NCBI GenBank assembly: GCA_021202245.1
Contig: JAJQDK010000124.1
Span: 10,524-24,305, forward strand
Source: Clostridiales bacterium
GTDB taxonomy: Bacteria > Bacillota > Clostridia > Oscillospirales > Acutalibacteraceae
Reading direction: 5' to 3'
Length of the DNA: 13,782 nt
In this document: one piece after another, positions 1-7,228 of the stretch
How the letters are laid out: the number at the start of each line of letters is the position of its first letter
Numbering within the stretch: the stretch's first letter is position 1
Translations under genes and position numbers: made by a program
The notes under the pieces: model-generated
Databases searched by the model: none
What the model saw: only the letters and a program-made list of their open reading frames with translations
Told to the model about the DNA's origin: nothing

Positions 1-60
1 CATTCCCCGCCCGCCACCCTGGCCAAGCCGGAGGACGGCGCCCAGCGCCCAGACCAACCC
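1..60. other. GC-rich edge segment, probably foreign to the locus
   Basis: These 60 bases are 46/60 G+C (77%). The following 60 are about 57% and the next 60 about 43%. The argS frame stays open through the segment, but its translation (Pro/Ala-rich, ending RPDQP) does not resemble the ArgS sequence expected just before ELAREYADVHGDGLLNV. The change near position 60 is abrupt. I infer a chimeric contig end or misassembly; a real insertion or recombination boundary cannot be excluded. Confidence 0.5.
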
Positions 61-1161
61 GAGCTTGCACGGGAATATGCGGACGTTCACGGCGACGGTC
101 TTTTGAACGTATCAGCTGACGAGCGCAAAAAAGCGCTTGTGGATTATGCGCTTCCCAAAAACATTGCAAAAATGCAATCCGATATGGCAAAATATAAAAT
201 AACCTATGACAAGTGGTTCTTTGAAAGTGAGCTTCACAAAAGCGGTGCGGTCAAGGCTGTTGTTGACCTGCTGACCGAAAAGGGGCTTACCTATGAAAAA
301 GAGGGCGCTGTCTGGTACAAAAACAAGGAAGTCCTGACACAGAAGCTTCTCAAAGAGGGCAAATCGCAGAAATATATTGACAACCTTGAGCTAAAGGACG
401 ATGTTCTTATTCGCAAAAACGGCAATCCCACATATTTTGCGGCGGACATTGCATACCACAAAAACAAGTTTGACAGAGGCTATTCCACTTTGATTGACGT
501 TTGGGGAGCCGACCATCACGGTCACGTTATGAGGATGAAGGGCGCAATGAATGCAATCGGATATGACGGCGACAAGCTGAATGTTGTTCTTATGCAGCTT
601 GTAAAGCTTGTAAAAGGCGGAGAGCTTGTCAAGATGAGCAAGCGCACGGGCAAGGCAATACAGCTCGGCGATTTGCTTGACGAGGTGCCCGTTGACAGCG
701 CAAGATTTTTGTTCAACACAAGAGAGGCAAACACCCAAATGGATTTTGACCTTGACCTTGCGGTTACTCAGGACAACCAAAACCCCGTATATTACGTTCA
801 GTATGCTCACGCAAGAATTTGCAGCATTTTAAAGGCGCTTGCCGGCGAGGGAATTTCTCCCCGTGAATGCAGCGACGACGAGCTTGCGCTGCTCACCGCC
901 CCCGAAGAGCGTGAGCTGATAAACCACCTTGCCTCATATTCAAGCGAAATTGTGAGTGCGGCAAAGAATTATGACCCGACAGAAATCACACGCTATGTTA
1001 CTCAGCTTGCAACCCTGTTTCACAAATTCTACAATGCCTGCCGTGTAAAGGGCGAGGATGAGGGACTTATGCAGGCACGCCTTTCGCTCTGCGAATGTGT
1101 TAAGTCGGTAATAAAGAATGTGCTGACAATGTTCAATATTTCCTGTCCGGATTCTATGTAA
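61..1161 (+). CDS. argS: Arginyl-tRNA synthetase, C-terminal two thirds (5' truncated)
   Basis: Class I aminoacyl-tRNA synthetase that attaches arginine to tRNA(Arg) in the cytoplasm. The visible protein begins inside the catalytic domain. GLLNVSADERKKALVDYALP is typical ArgS sequence just after the HIGH half of the active site, which is missing. GADHHGHVMRMKGAM follows, then the KMSKS-equivalent loop KMSKRTGKAI (bases 631-660). The C-terminal part has the alpha-helical DALR anticodon-binding domain (NPVYYVQYAHARICSIL, then YVTQLATLFHKFYNACRV). About 366 residues are credible; bacterial ArgS is usually about 550-580, so roughly 170-200 N-terminal residues are absent. TTG 103 only opens a convenient reading frame and is not the true start. 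The gene ends TAA and converges on gatB with a shared hairpin between them. Function is certain at family level; only the extreme left end is doubtful. Confidence 0.95.
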   Translation, partial: ELAREYADVHGDGLLNVSADERKKALVDYALPKNIAKMQSDMAKYKITYDKWFFESELHKSGAVKAVVDLLTEKGLTYEKEGAVWYKNKEVLTQKLLKEGKSQKYIDNLELKDDVLIRKNGNPTYFAADIAYHKNKFDRGYSTLIDVWGADHHGHVMRMKGAMNAIGYDGDKLNVVLMQLVKLVKGGELVKMSKRTGKAIQLGDLLDEVPVDSARFLFNTREANTQMDFDLDLAVTQDNQNPVYYVQYAHARICSILKALAGEGISPRECSDDELALLTAPEERELINHLASYSSEIVSAAKNYDPTEITRYVTQLATLFHKFYNACRVKGEDEGLMQARLSLCECVKSVIKNVLTMFNISCPDSM

Positions 1162-1203
1162 AGCTATGATTTCGGCTGTATATATCTAAAATACGTCAAA
1201 GCA

Positions 1204-1236
1204 AAGGCGGCACCGCTGTTTTATCGGTGCCGCCTT
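1204..1236. terminator. Bidirectional hairpin terminator between argS and gatB
   Basis: A perfect 12-bp inverted repeat (AAGGCGGCACCG at 1204-1215, its complement at 1225-1236) encloses a 9-nt loop. It lies between the convergent argS (+) and gatB (-) stop codons. On the + side AT-rich sequence and a T6 run follow a little downstream. On the - side the tract is only TGCTTTG. A shared intrinsic terminator is the simplest reading. Confidence 0.8.
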
Positions 1237-1271
1237 AATAATTTATTCGGTTTTTTCTGTTTTTCAGCCAA

Positions 1272-2684
1272 TCAGCCGATAAGCTCCCTGAGCTTTGCCT
1301 CGGCAGCCGTTGCATCAGCCTTGCCCCTGCTGTTTTTCATAACATTTCCGAGCAGCGCCTTGAGCGCCTTTTCCTTGCCGCCCTTGTAGTCGTCAACCGC
1401 CTTGGGATTGCACTCAATCGCCTGCTTGCACAGCTCAAGCATTGTGTTTTCGTCAATTCCGCCCATATCGCTCTCGCTGATAAATTCAAGTGTGCCCTTG
1501 CCGGTGTCAAGCATTTTTTCAAGCGTTGACTTTGCAAGATTGTTGCGGATTTTGCCCGAATCAATCAGCTTTACAAGCTCGTTGAGCTGCTGCGGAGTAA
1601 CCTTTACGTCAAATTCCTCTTTGTCCGACTCAGTTTCCGTTCTGCGGAAAATCTGACCTATAATGAAATTTGAAACGGTTTTCGGAGATTTTACTCCCTC
1701 GCAGGCAGCGTCAAAATACTCGCTGATTTTTCTGTACTTTGTAAGAAGCTGCGCATCCTTATCGGGAATTTCAAGCTCCTCAACATATCTTTTGCATTTC
1801 TCGGCAGGAAGCTCGGGAAGCGATTTTTTAATTTCCTCCACCTCTTCATGAGAAACGTTTATCGTCACAAGGTCGGGATCACGGAAATAACGGTAATCGT
1901 GAGCGTCCTCCTTGCTTCTCATAGAAGAGGTTGTATTTGTTGAATCGTCATAGCGCAGCGTTTCCTGTACAACCCTGCCGCCGCTTTCAATCAAATCAAC
2001 CTGTCTTTCATATTCATACTCCATTGCCTTTGCAATGTTGTTGATTGAGTTCATATTCTTGATTTCGGTACGGGTTCCGAGAGCTTCGCTGCCCTGCGGA
2101 CGAACAGAAATATTAACGTCGCAGCGCATTGAGCCCTCCTGCATTCGGCAGTCGGAAATTCCGATATAGCGCATAACCTGCTGAAGCTTTTCCACATATT
2201 CCCTCGCCTCGTCAACCGAGCGAATATCGGGCTCGGAAACAATCTCAATGAGTGGAACGCCGCCCCTGTTGTAGTCAACATAGGTATCGCCGTGCTGATG
2301 AATAAGCTTTCCTGCATCCTCCTCAATGTGGATGTGATGCAGACGGATTTTTCTGCCGTTTGAAAGCTCCACATAGCCGCCGATTGACAGCGGAGCATAA
2401 AGCTGGCTTATCTGATAAGCTTTTGAAAGGTCGGGATAGCAGTAGTTTTTTCTGTCCATTTTTGAAACCTCGGCAATTTCGCCGTGGGTGGCAAGCCCCG
2501 CTTTAATTCCGTAGCGCACAACCTCTCTGTTAAGCTTCGGAAGCGTTCCGGGCAGACCTATGCAAATAGGGCAGCAGTGGCTGTTGGGCGCTCCGCCGAA
2601 CTCGGTTGAGCAGCCGCAGAAAATTTTTGTTTTTGTAGCAAGTTCAATGTGGGTTTCAAACCCTGCAACCAATTCATATTTCAC
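1272..2684 (-). CDS. gatB: Asp/Glu-tRNA amidotransferase subunit B
   Basis: GatB is the tRNA-binding and kinase subunit of GatCAB. It phosphorylates the side chain of mischarged Asp-tRNA(Asn) or Glu-tRNA(Gln) so that ammonia delivered by GatA can amidate it. The 470 residues match the family's usual length. The N-terminus has the signature GFETHIEL (E10, H12, E14) and a probable zinc site, C23-x-C25 with C38-x2-C41. The cradle motif HIEEDAGKLIH and VDYNRGGVPLIEIVSEPD follow, and the last roughly 150 residues form the helical YqeY-like tRNA-binding tail. The start is GTG at 2684-2682, overlapping the gatA stop as GTGA (2681-2684), a 4-base overlap that implies translational coupling. GFETH in place of the common GLEVH is a lineage variant. 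It is the last gene of the operon and is followed by the hairpin at 1204-1236. Confidence 0.97.
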   Translation of the reverse strand: MKYELVAGFETHIELATKTKIFCGCSTEFGGAPNSHCCPICIGLPGTLPKLNREVVRYGIKAGLATHGEIAEVSKMDRKNYCYPDLSKAYQISQLYAPLSIGGYVELSNGRKIRLHHIHIEEDAGKLIHQHGDTYVDYNRGGVPLIEIVSEPDIRSVDEAREYVEKLQQVMRYIGISDCRMQEGSMRCDVNISVRPQGSEALGTRTEIKNMNSINNIAKAMEYEYERQVDLIESGGRVVQETLRYDDSTNTTSSMRSKEDAHDYRYFRDPDLVTINVSHEEVEEIKKSLPELPAEKCKRYVEELEIPDKDAQLLTKYRKISEYFDAACEGVKSPKTVSNFIIGQIFRRTETESDKEEFDVKVTPQQLNELVKLIDSGKIRNNLAKSTLEKMLDTGKGTLEFISESDMGGIDENTMLELCKQAIECNPKAVDDYKGGKEKALKALLGNVMKNSRGKADATAAEAKLRELIG

Positions 2685-4138
2685 AGCTTAACACCCCACT
2701 TTGTATCTTTGAAATTTTCGGGAACCGCCTGCTGATATTTATAAGCAGCGTTGAGAATACGGGCTTCGCCGAAGCTTTTGCCGATAAGCTGCATACCAAT
2801 CGGCATACCGTTTTTGTTAAATCCGCACGGGATTGAAACACCCGGCAGACCTGCGATATTTACGGGGACGGTGCAAATATCCGTAAGATAGGTTTCAACC
2901 GGATCCGATACTGCGTGTCCCTTTTCAAATGCGGTCATAGGCACCGTGGGAGCAAGGATAGCGTCGCAATTCTCAAAAGCATCGCTGAACGCCTTTACTA
3001 TTGTTCCTCTTAAATTCTGCGCCTTTTTATAATAAGCGTCATAGTAGCCTGCCGAAAGCACATATGTGCCGAGCAAAATTCTGCGCTTTACCTCTTCCCC
3101 GAAGCCCTCGGAGCGTGTGCGGCAAACCATATCGTGAGTGCCGTTGTAATGCTTTGTCTTGTAACCGTAGCGGATACCGTCGTATCTGCCGAGGTTTGAG
3201 GAAGCCTCGGCGCAGGCGATAATGTAATATACCGGAAGAGCAAATTTAAGCGCCGGCAAATCAAAGTAAACAATCTCGGCACCCATTGACCTGTAAACCT
3301 CAGCCGCTTCAAGCACCGCCTGTTTTACGTCGTCACGAACGCCGTCAAGGTATTCCCTTGCAATGCCTATCTTCATACCCTTTATATCATTGTTGAGCTG
3401 CTCATAGGTTTTGCCGCCGCAGCTTCCCTTTGAGGTTGAGTCCATAGGGTCATATTCGGAGATAGCGTCAAACACAATTGAGGCGTCCTCAACCGACTTT
3501 GTAATCGGTCCAATCTGGTCAAGCGAGCTTGCATAAGCTACAAGTCCGTAGCGTGAAACCGTGCCGTAGGTAGGCTTTAATCCGACAATTCCGCAGAATG
3601 AAGCCGGCTGGCGGATTGAACCGCCCGTGTCGGAGCCGAGCCCGTAAGCCGCAATGTCTGCGCCGACTGCGCTTGCAACGCCGCCCGACGAGCCGCCCGA
3701 AACATAGTTTGTGTTAAACGGATTCATTGCTCCGCCGAAGCAGGAGGTTTCGCAGGAGGAACCCATAGCAAATTCATCCATATTGGTCTTGCCGAGCAGG
3801 ACCGCGTTTTTCTTTGAGAGGATATCCCATACCGTAGCATTGTAAATCGGCTTGTAACCTTCAAGTATTTTTGAACAGCAGGTTGTTTCGATTCCCTTTG
3901 TGGAAAGGTTGTCCTTGAGAGTCATCGGAACGCCCTCAAGAAGCCCGATTTCTTCTCCCGAAGCAATTTTTTTATCAACCGCCGCCGCTGTTTTCATAGC
4001 CTCATCGCCCGTCACGCTGACGTAGGCGTTCAGCTCTCCGTTGGATTTTTCAATTTCATCAAGATAGCTCTTTGTAATCTCGGCGCAGGAGCATTGCTTT
4101 GAAACAAGCATATCGTGAATTTTTGTAATAGAACCCAT
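2681..4138 (-). CDS. gatA: Asp/Glu-tRNA amidotransferase subunit A
   Basis: GatA is the amidase-signature subunit that hydrolyses glutamine (or asparagine) and channels ammonia to GatB. The 485 residues are full length. The Ser-cisSer-Lys triad is visible: K75 in MTLKDNLSTKG, S150 in the GGSSGG loop, and S174 in DTGGSIRQPAS. Its spacing (75 and 24 residues) matches characterised GatA proteins. Downstream NIAGLPGVSIPCG and GMPIGMQLIGKSF are the usual C-terminal GatA motifs. The ATG at 4138 has an AAGGCGG ribosome binding site that sits across the end of gatC, 12 nt after the gatC stop. The TGA stop overlaps the gatB GTG. An unrelated amidase is unlikely given the gatC and gatB neighbours. Confidence 0.97.
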   Translation of the reverse strand: MGSITKIHDMLVSKQCSCAEITKSYLDEIEKSNGELNAYVSVTGDEAMKTAAAVDKKIASGEEIGLLEGVPMTLKDNLSTKGIETTCCSKILEGYKPIYNATVWDILSKKNAVLLGKTNMDEFAMGSSCETSCFGGAMNPFNTNYVSGGSSGGVASAVGADIAAYGLGSDTGGSIRQPASFCGIVGLKPTYGTVSRYGLVAYASSLDQIGPITKSVEDASIVFDAISEYDPMDSTSKGSCGGKTYEQLNNDIKGMKIGIAREYLDGVRDDVKQAVLEAAEVYRSMGAEIVYFDLPALKFALPVYYIIACAEASSNLGRYDGIRYGYKTKHYNGTHDMVCRTRSEGFGEEVKRRILLGTYVLSAGYYDAYYKKAQNLRGTIVKAFSDAFENCDAILAPTVPMTAFEKGHAVSDPVETYLTDICTVPVNIAGLPGVSIPCGFNKNGMPIGMQLIGKSFGEARILNAAYKYQQAVPENFKDTKWGVKL

Positions 4139-4150
4139 ACTTACACCGCC

Positions 4151-4429
4151 TTATTCTCTGTTGCGAACAAGGAAATGCGACTCTGCCTGTTCGGGGGCGT
4201 TTTTGAGTATTTCCTCACTGCTGTATGACTGTACAGCCTCGTCCTCACGGAACACATTTGAAAGGTTGTTGATGTTGTCAAACGAATCTCCGCTTGCCGG
4301 AGCATTGTTAATGGTGTCCGCAAAATCTATAATTTCCTGCATTGACTGCGTAAGGCTGTCAAGTTCCTCCTCGGGAACAAAAAGCTTTGAAAGCAATGCA
4401 ATGTTTTCAACGTCTTCTCTTGTTACCAT
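4151..4429 (-). CDS. gatC: Asp/Glu-tRNA amidotransferase subunit C
   Basis: Small helical subunit of 92 residues that wraps round GatA and stabilises the GatA-GatB interface. The N-terminus reads MVTREDVENIALLSKLFVPE, matching the GatC pattern (I-T-x-E-x-V-x-x-I-A-x-L-S/A-x-L) and followed by the helix EELDSLTQSMQEIIDFADTI. The normal length is about 95. The ATG is preceded by AAAGGACGG at good spacing. It is the first Gat gene in transcription order, 63 nt after the aspS stop and 12 nt before the gatA start, so it sits in the same transcription unit. Confidence 0.93.
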   Translation of the reverse strand: MVTREDVENIALLSKLFVPEEELDSLTQSMQEIIDFADTINNAPASGDSFDNINNLSNVFREDEAVQSYSSEEILKNAPEQAESHFLVRNRE

Positions 4430-4455
4430 AAAAACCGTCCTTTGTAAACAGAATT

Positions 4456-4481
4456 AGGGCAAGTCAAAATCAACTCGCCCT
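4456..4481 (-). terminator. Hairpin between aspS and gatC, possible partial terminator
   Basis: Read on the - strand, AGGGCGAGT and ACTTGCCCT form a 9-bp stem with one G-U pair and an 8-nt loop. The pairing is complete only on the - strand; on the + strand the wobble becomes A-C. This suggests the RNA that matters is the aspS-gatC transcript. The sequence after the stem (AATTCTGTTTAC) has no real U run, so full termination is unlikely. It could attenuate or process the message to set the aspS:gatCAB ratio; that is inference. Confidence 0.4.
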
Positions 4482-4492
4482 TTGAGTTTGTA

Positions 4493-6241
4493 TTATCTCA
4501 ACTTGATATGAACCTCTCTGAGCTGCTGTTCGCTTACCTCTCCCGGCGAACCGAGGAGCAGGTCCTGAGCGTTTGAGTTCATAGGGAACGCTATAACCTC
4601 GCGGATGTTTTCCTCTTCGGTGAGGAGCATAAGCATTCTGTCTATTCCCGGAGCCATACCGGCATGCGGCGGCGCTCCGTACTGGAATGCGTTATAGAGA
4701 GCGGAAAACTTAGCTTTTAGGTCGTCCTCGCTGTAGCCTGCAATTTCAAACGCCTTTTTCATAATTTCAATGTCGTGATTACGAACGGCGCCCGAAGAAA
4801 GCTCAACGCCGTTGCACACAATGTCGTACTGATATGCAAGAATTTCCTCGGGGTCTTTGTTGAGCAGACTGTCAAGTCCTCCCTGCGGCATTGAAAACGG
4901 ATTGTGGGTGAATATAATCTGATTTGTTTCATCGTCACGCTCATACATCGGAAAATCGACAATGAAGCAAAGCTCAAATTTGCTTGTATCAATAAGGTTG
5001 AGCCGGGAGGCAACCTCGGTGCGAATTTGTCCGGCAAGCTTGGGAGCTTCAAGCTCGGAATCGGCAATAAAGTAAATTACATCTCCCGCCTTTGAGCCGT
5101 TGCGCTTGATAAGCTCCTCGCGGTCGCCCTCCTTGAGGAATTTGTCAATCGGGCCGTCAAAGCTCAGGTCATCTCTGACCTTAACATAACCCAATCCCTT
5201 CATACCGATTGAAAGGGCGTACTCCTCCATCCTTTTGAACCATTTTTTAGACTGTCCCGAAGCGTTCGGAACATTGATTGAACGAACCGTCTTTTTGCGG
5301 AAAGGCGCAAAATCGGTTTCTTCGAACATATCGCTGATTTCCGCAATAACAAGCGGATTGCGCAGATCGGGCTTATCCGTGCCGTATTTGAGCATACTCT
5401 CCGCATACGGAATACGTTTAAACGGCGGTTTGGAAACCTCTTTATCGGAAAACCTTTTGAAGGTTTCATACAAAACCTCCTCGGCAACCTCAAAAACATC
5501 CTCCTGCGTTGCAAAAGCCATTTCAAAATCAAGCTGATAAAATTCGCCCGGAGAACGGTCGGCACGAGCGTCCTCGTCACGGAAGCACGGAGCAATTTGG
5601 AAATATTTGTCAAAGCCCGAAACCATCAAAAGCTGTTTGAAAATCTGCGGAGCCTGCGGCAGAGCGTAAAATCTTCCCTTATGCTTACGGCTCGGAATGA
5701 GGTAATCCCTTGCGCCCTCGGGAGATGAGGTGGAAAGGATCGGCGTCTGAAGCTCGGTAAAGCCCATCTCGTTCATCTTCTCACGCAGAAAGGTAATAAC
5801 CTGAGAGCGAAGCATAATATTATTGTGAACATCTCTGTTGCGCAAATCAAGAAAACGGTATTTAAGACGAACGTCCTCAGAGGTATTGGTAGAGGTCTGC
5901 ACCTCAAACGGAAGCACGTTTTTACACTTGCCGAGCACCTTAATGTCCTCGGTGTGAACCTCAACATAACCCGTTTCGATTTTCGGATTTACGGTGTCAT
6001 CGTCACGCTTTACAACCTTGCCGCTGAGAGTAACCGTACACTCCTTGTTTATGTTTTTAAGAAGCTCGTCATTGTGAACAACAACCTGCACCACGCCGTA
6101 CTGGTCGCGTATGTCAAGAAACATTACGCCGCCGTGGTCACGGATATTTTCTACCCAACCGGCAACCCTAACCTCCTGACCGATATTTTCTTCTCTTAAC
6201 TGACCGCAAGTCACGGTGCGGTATTCATTAGCCTTTATCAT
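4493..6241 (-). CDS. aspS: Aspartyl-tRNA synthetase
   Basis: Class IIb synthetase, 582 residues, the usual length for bacterial-type AspRS with its extra GAD domain. Residues 1-105 form the OB-fold anticodon domain (VRVAGWVENIRDHGGVMFLD). The catalytic core follows, with TSSPEGARDYLIPSR (171-185), the aspartate-binding loop QAPQIFKQLLM (196-206), motif 2 FRDEDARADRSPGEF (220-234) and motif 3 GAPPHAGMAPGIDRM (522-536). The SPGEF form of motif 2 and HAG in motif 3 differ from the E. coli QPEF and HGG forms; from memory they match AspRS of alphaproteobacteria and some clostridia. The ATG at 6241 has AAAGGA 11 nt upstream. It is the first gene of the aspS-gatCAB operon. The linkage suggests a non-discriminating AspRS feeding GatCAB, but the sequence alone does not prove that. 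Confidence 0.96.
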   Translation of the reverse strand: MIKANEYRTVTCGQLREENIGQEVRVAGWVENIRDHGGVMFLDIRDQYGVVQVVVHNDELLKNINKECTVTLSGKVVKRDDDTVNPKIETGYVEVHTEDIKVLGKCKNVLPFEVQTSTNTSEDVRLKYRFLDLRNRDVHNNIMLRSQVITFLREKMNEMGFTELQTPILSTSSPEGARDYLIPSRKHKGRFYALPQAPQIFKQLLMVSGFDKYFQIAPCFRDEDARADRSPGEFYQLDFEMAFATQEDVFEVAEEVLYETFKRFSDKEVSKPPFKRIPYAESMLKYGTDKPDLRNPLVIAEISDMFEETDFAPFRKKTVRSINVPNASGQSKKWFKRMEEYALSIGMKGLGYVKVRDDLSFDGPIDKFLKEGDREELIKRNGSKAGDVIYFIADSELEAPKLAGQIRTEVASRLNLIDTSKFELCFIVDFPMYERDDETNQIIFTHNPFSMPQGGLDSLLNKDPEEILAYQYDIVCNGVELSSGAVRNHDIEIMKKAFEIAGYSEDDLKAKFSALYNAFQYGAPPHAGMAPGIDRMLMLLTEEENIREVIAFPMNSNAQDLLLGSPGEVSEQQLREVHIKLR

Positions 6242-6301
6242 TTAGTAATTTATCCTTTCACAGATATTTTGCTTACACGAATATTTTGCCTATACCTTGT
6301 A

Positions 6302-6330
6302 AGTATAGCACAAAATCCCTGTTCAATCAA
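6302..6330 (-). promoter_or_regulatory. Promoter of the aspS-gatCAB operon
   Basis: On the - strand, TTGATT (6330-6325), a 17-bp spacer ending TGC, and TATACT (6307-6302) make a good sigma-A promoter with an extended -10. It lies about 60 nt upstream of the aspS start and no other - strand gene intervenes. The 6-bp dyad CTATAC/GTATAG at 6290-6308, spaced by 7 nt, covers the -10 and the likely start site and could be an operator. The 5' leader is too short for a T-box. Confidence 0.7.
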
Positions 6331-6392
6331 TATTTTCTAATATTTTTTCTGAGATTATTCCGATATTTTTCTGAATTCAGCATTTTGGCAAT

Positions 6393-6420
6393 CAAAAAGC
6401 ACCTGCATTTTGCAAGTGCT
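6393..6420 (-). terminator. Intrinsic terminator after the 60-residue gene
   Basis: On the - strand, AGCACTTGCA (6420-6411) pairs with TGCAGGTGCT (6407-6398), a 10-bp stem with one G-U pair and a 3-nt loop, followed at once by a U run (TTTTTGATT). The stem begins on the last base of the TGA stop codon, a very compact arrangement. It should separate the upstream gene block from the aspS promoter. Confidence 0.85.
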
Positions 6421-6602
6421 CACTGCTCATCTTCTTTAGGCTCAAAGCCTATACCGTCGTTGCATTCTTTGATTTTCTTAACCTTGCTGTAGTCAAAATC
6501 TAAAGGCTTTCCGTCAGGGAAGGCATCGCAAGTGCTAATCCAGCCGTCCTTCATTTCATCACGCCTATGCTTACAAAAAGTACAAACATCAAAACCAATC
6601 AT
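6420..6602 (-). CDS. Small conserved Cys-containing protein, 60 residues
   Basis: A 60-residue acidic cytoplasmic protein with no signal peptide or membrane segment. It shows C7-x2-C10 near the start (DVCTFCKHRRDE), then STCDAFPDGKP and ECNDGIGFEP. The order Cys-x2-Cys, Cys-x-AFPDG, and a final DxGIxFE matches a widespread small protein family of unknown function that I recall from bacteria and phages. The four cysteines (7, 10 and those in STCDAF and KECND) could bind zinc or iron; that is inference. The ATG has GGAAGGA 7 nt upstream. It lies 44 nt after the acetyltransferase gene with no terminator between them, so co-transcription is likely. The terminator overlapping its stop codon supports it as a real, final gene. 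Confidence 0.75.
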   Translation of the reverse strand: MIGFDVCTFCKHRRDEMKDGWISTCDAFPDGKPLDFDYSKVKKIKECNDGIGFEPKEDEQ

Positions 6603-6646
6603 TTATATTTCCTTCCCATTATTTTCCACAGAAGCTCATTGCATTT

Positions 6647-7147
6647 TCAGAAACGGCAGTGCTGAGAGCGTATGACTGAATATTTTTCATAATTTTTATA
6701 CATTACGTGTATATCCGCATAGCTGCCGTCCTTTAGCTGAAATCCCTCCGGTATTATGCCGAGGTCGCAAAAGCCCAACCGCTCATACAAATGCCTTGCG
6801 TGAACGTTGCTGTCAACAACCGCATTAAACTGCATAATTCCAAAGCCGTGGAGCTTGGCTTTTTTCAGGCAATCACTCACCAGCTTTTCTCCGATATGAA
6901 GTCCCCTCGCACCGGATTTTACAGCAAAGCTCGCATTGGCAATATGTCCGCATCTTCCGACGTTATTCGGGTGAAGAATATACATTCCCGCCACAGCGTT
7001 TGTTTCTTCATCTACTGCAACTCCCGTATAGGTCTGTTCCTTGAAAAAGGCGCTTGCTTCCGTCCTGTCCAAGCAATTTCTTTGAGGAAACGCTGTTCCC
7101 TCATCGACAACCTCATTCCAAATATTCATCACGTCGGTCAAATACAT
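6647..7147 (-). CDS. GNAT-family N-acetyltransferase, N-terminus possibly frameshifted
   Basis: An acetyl-CoA dependent acyltransferase of the GNAT fold. Conserved features are FPQRNCL, AGMYILHPNNVGRCGHIANA (the beta4 region), the acetyl-CoA pyrophosphate loop ARGLHIGEKLV (80-90) and HARHLYERLGF, then IPEGFQLKDGSYADIHVMY. The loop has His where many family members have Gly (R-G-x-G-I-G). The substrate is unknown. The ATG at 7147 has no ribosome binding site, and the family normally has about 10 more residues before this point. A strong GGAGGG with 7-nt spacing points at GTG 7176, whose frame reads VAVAVKNIVRC and stops after two more codons. Adding one base joins the two frames. Either the gene is truncated or frameshifted, or the assembly lost a base in the A6 run nearby. 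The last residues (EKYSVIRSQHCRF) extend beyond the usual family end. Confidence 0.85.
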   Translation of the reverse strand: MYLTDVMNIWNEVVDEGTAFPQRNCLDRTEASAFFKEQTYTGVAVDEETNAVAGMYILHPNNVGRCGHIANASFAVKSGARGLHIGEKLVSDCLKKAKLHGFGIMQFNAVVDSNVHARHLYERLGFCDLGIIPEGFQLKDGSYADIHVMYKNYEKYSVIRSQHCRF

Positions 7148-7173
7148 CTCACAATATTTTTTACAGCTACAGC

Positions 7174-7189
7174 CACTATCCGTCCCTCC
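7174..7189 (-). promoter_or_regulatory. Strong RBS and GTG start out of frame with the acetyltransferase
   Basis: GGAGGG (7189-7184) followed by 7 nt and GTG (7176-7174) is the best initiation site in the region. The GTG lies 29 nt upstream of the acetyltransferase ATG, so it is out of frame. Its frame encodes 12 residues and then TGA. No other gene can use this site, which argues that the acetyltransferase frame was once continuous with it. Confidence 0.6.
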
Positions 7190-7228
7190 GAATTTTTGTT
7201 TTGTTACTCAAAAGCAGAGCGCAGTAAT

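Noticed and set aside
391..810. 139-codon open frame antisense to argS
   Set aside because: Shadow of a strongly conserved synthetase gene; no motif or ribosome binding site.
1204..1236. T-box-like sequence (GGCGGCACCGC resembles the T-box core GGTGGNACCGCG)
   Set aside because: It lies between two convergent stop codons, with no downstream gene on the + strand and no specifier stem-loops. It is explained by the symmetric terminator stem.
6286..6492. 68-codon + strand open frame rich in hydrophobic residues
   Set aside because: It overlaps the aspS promoter, the 6393-6420 terminator and the 60-residue gene on the other strand, and has no ribosome binding site.
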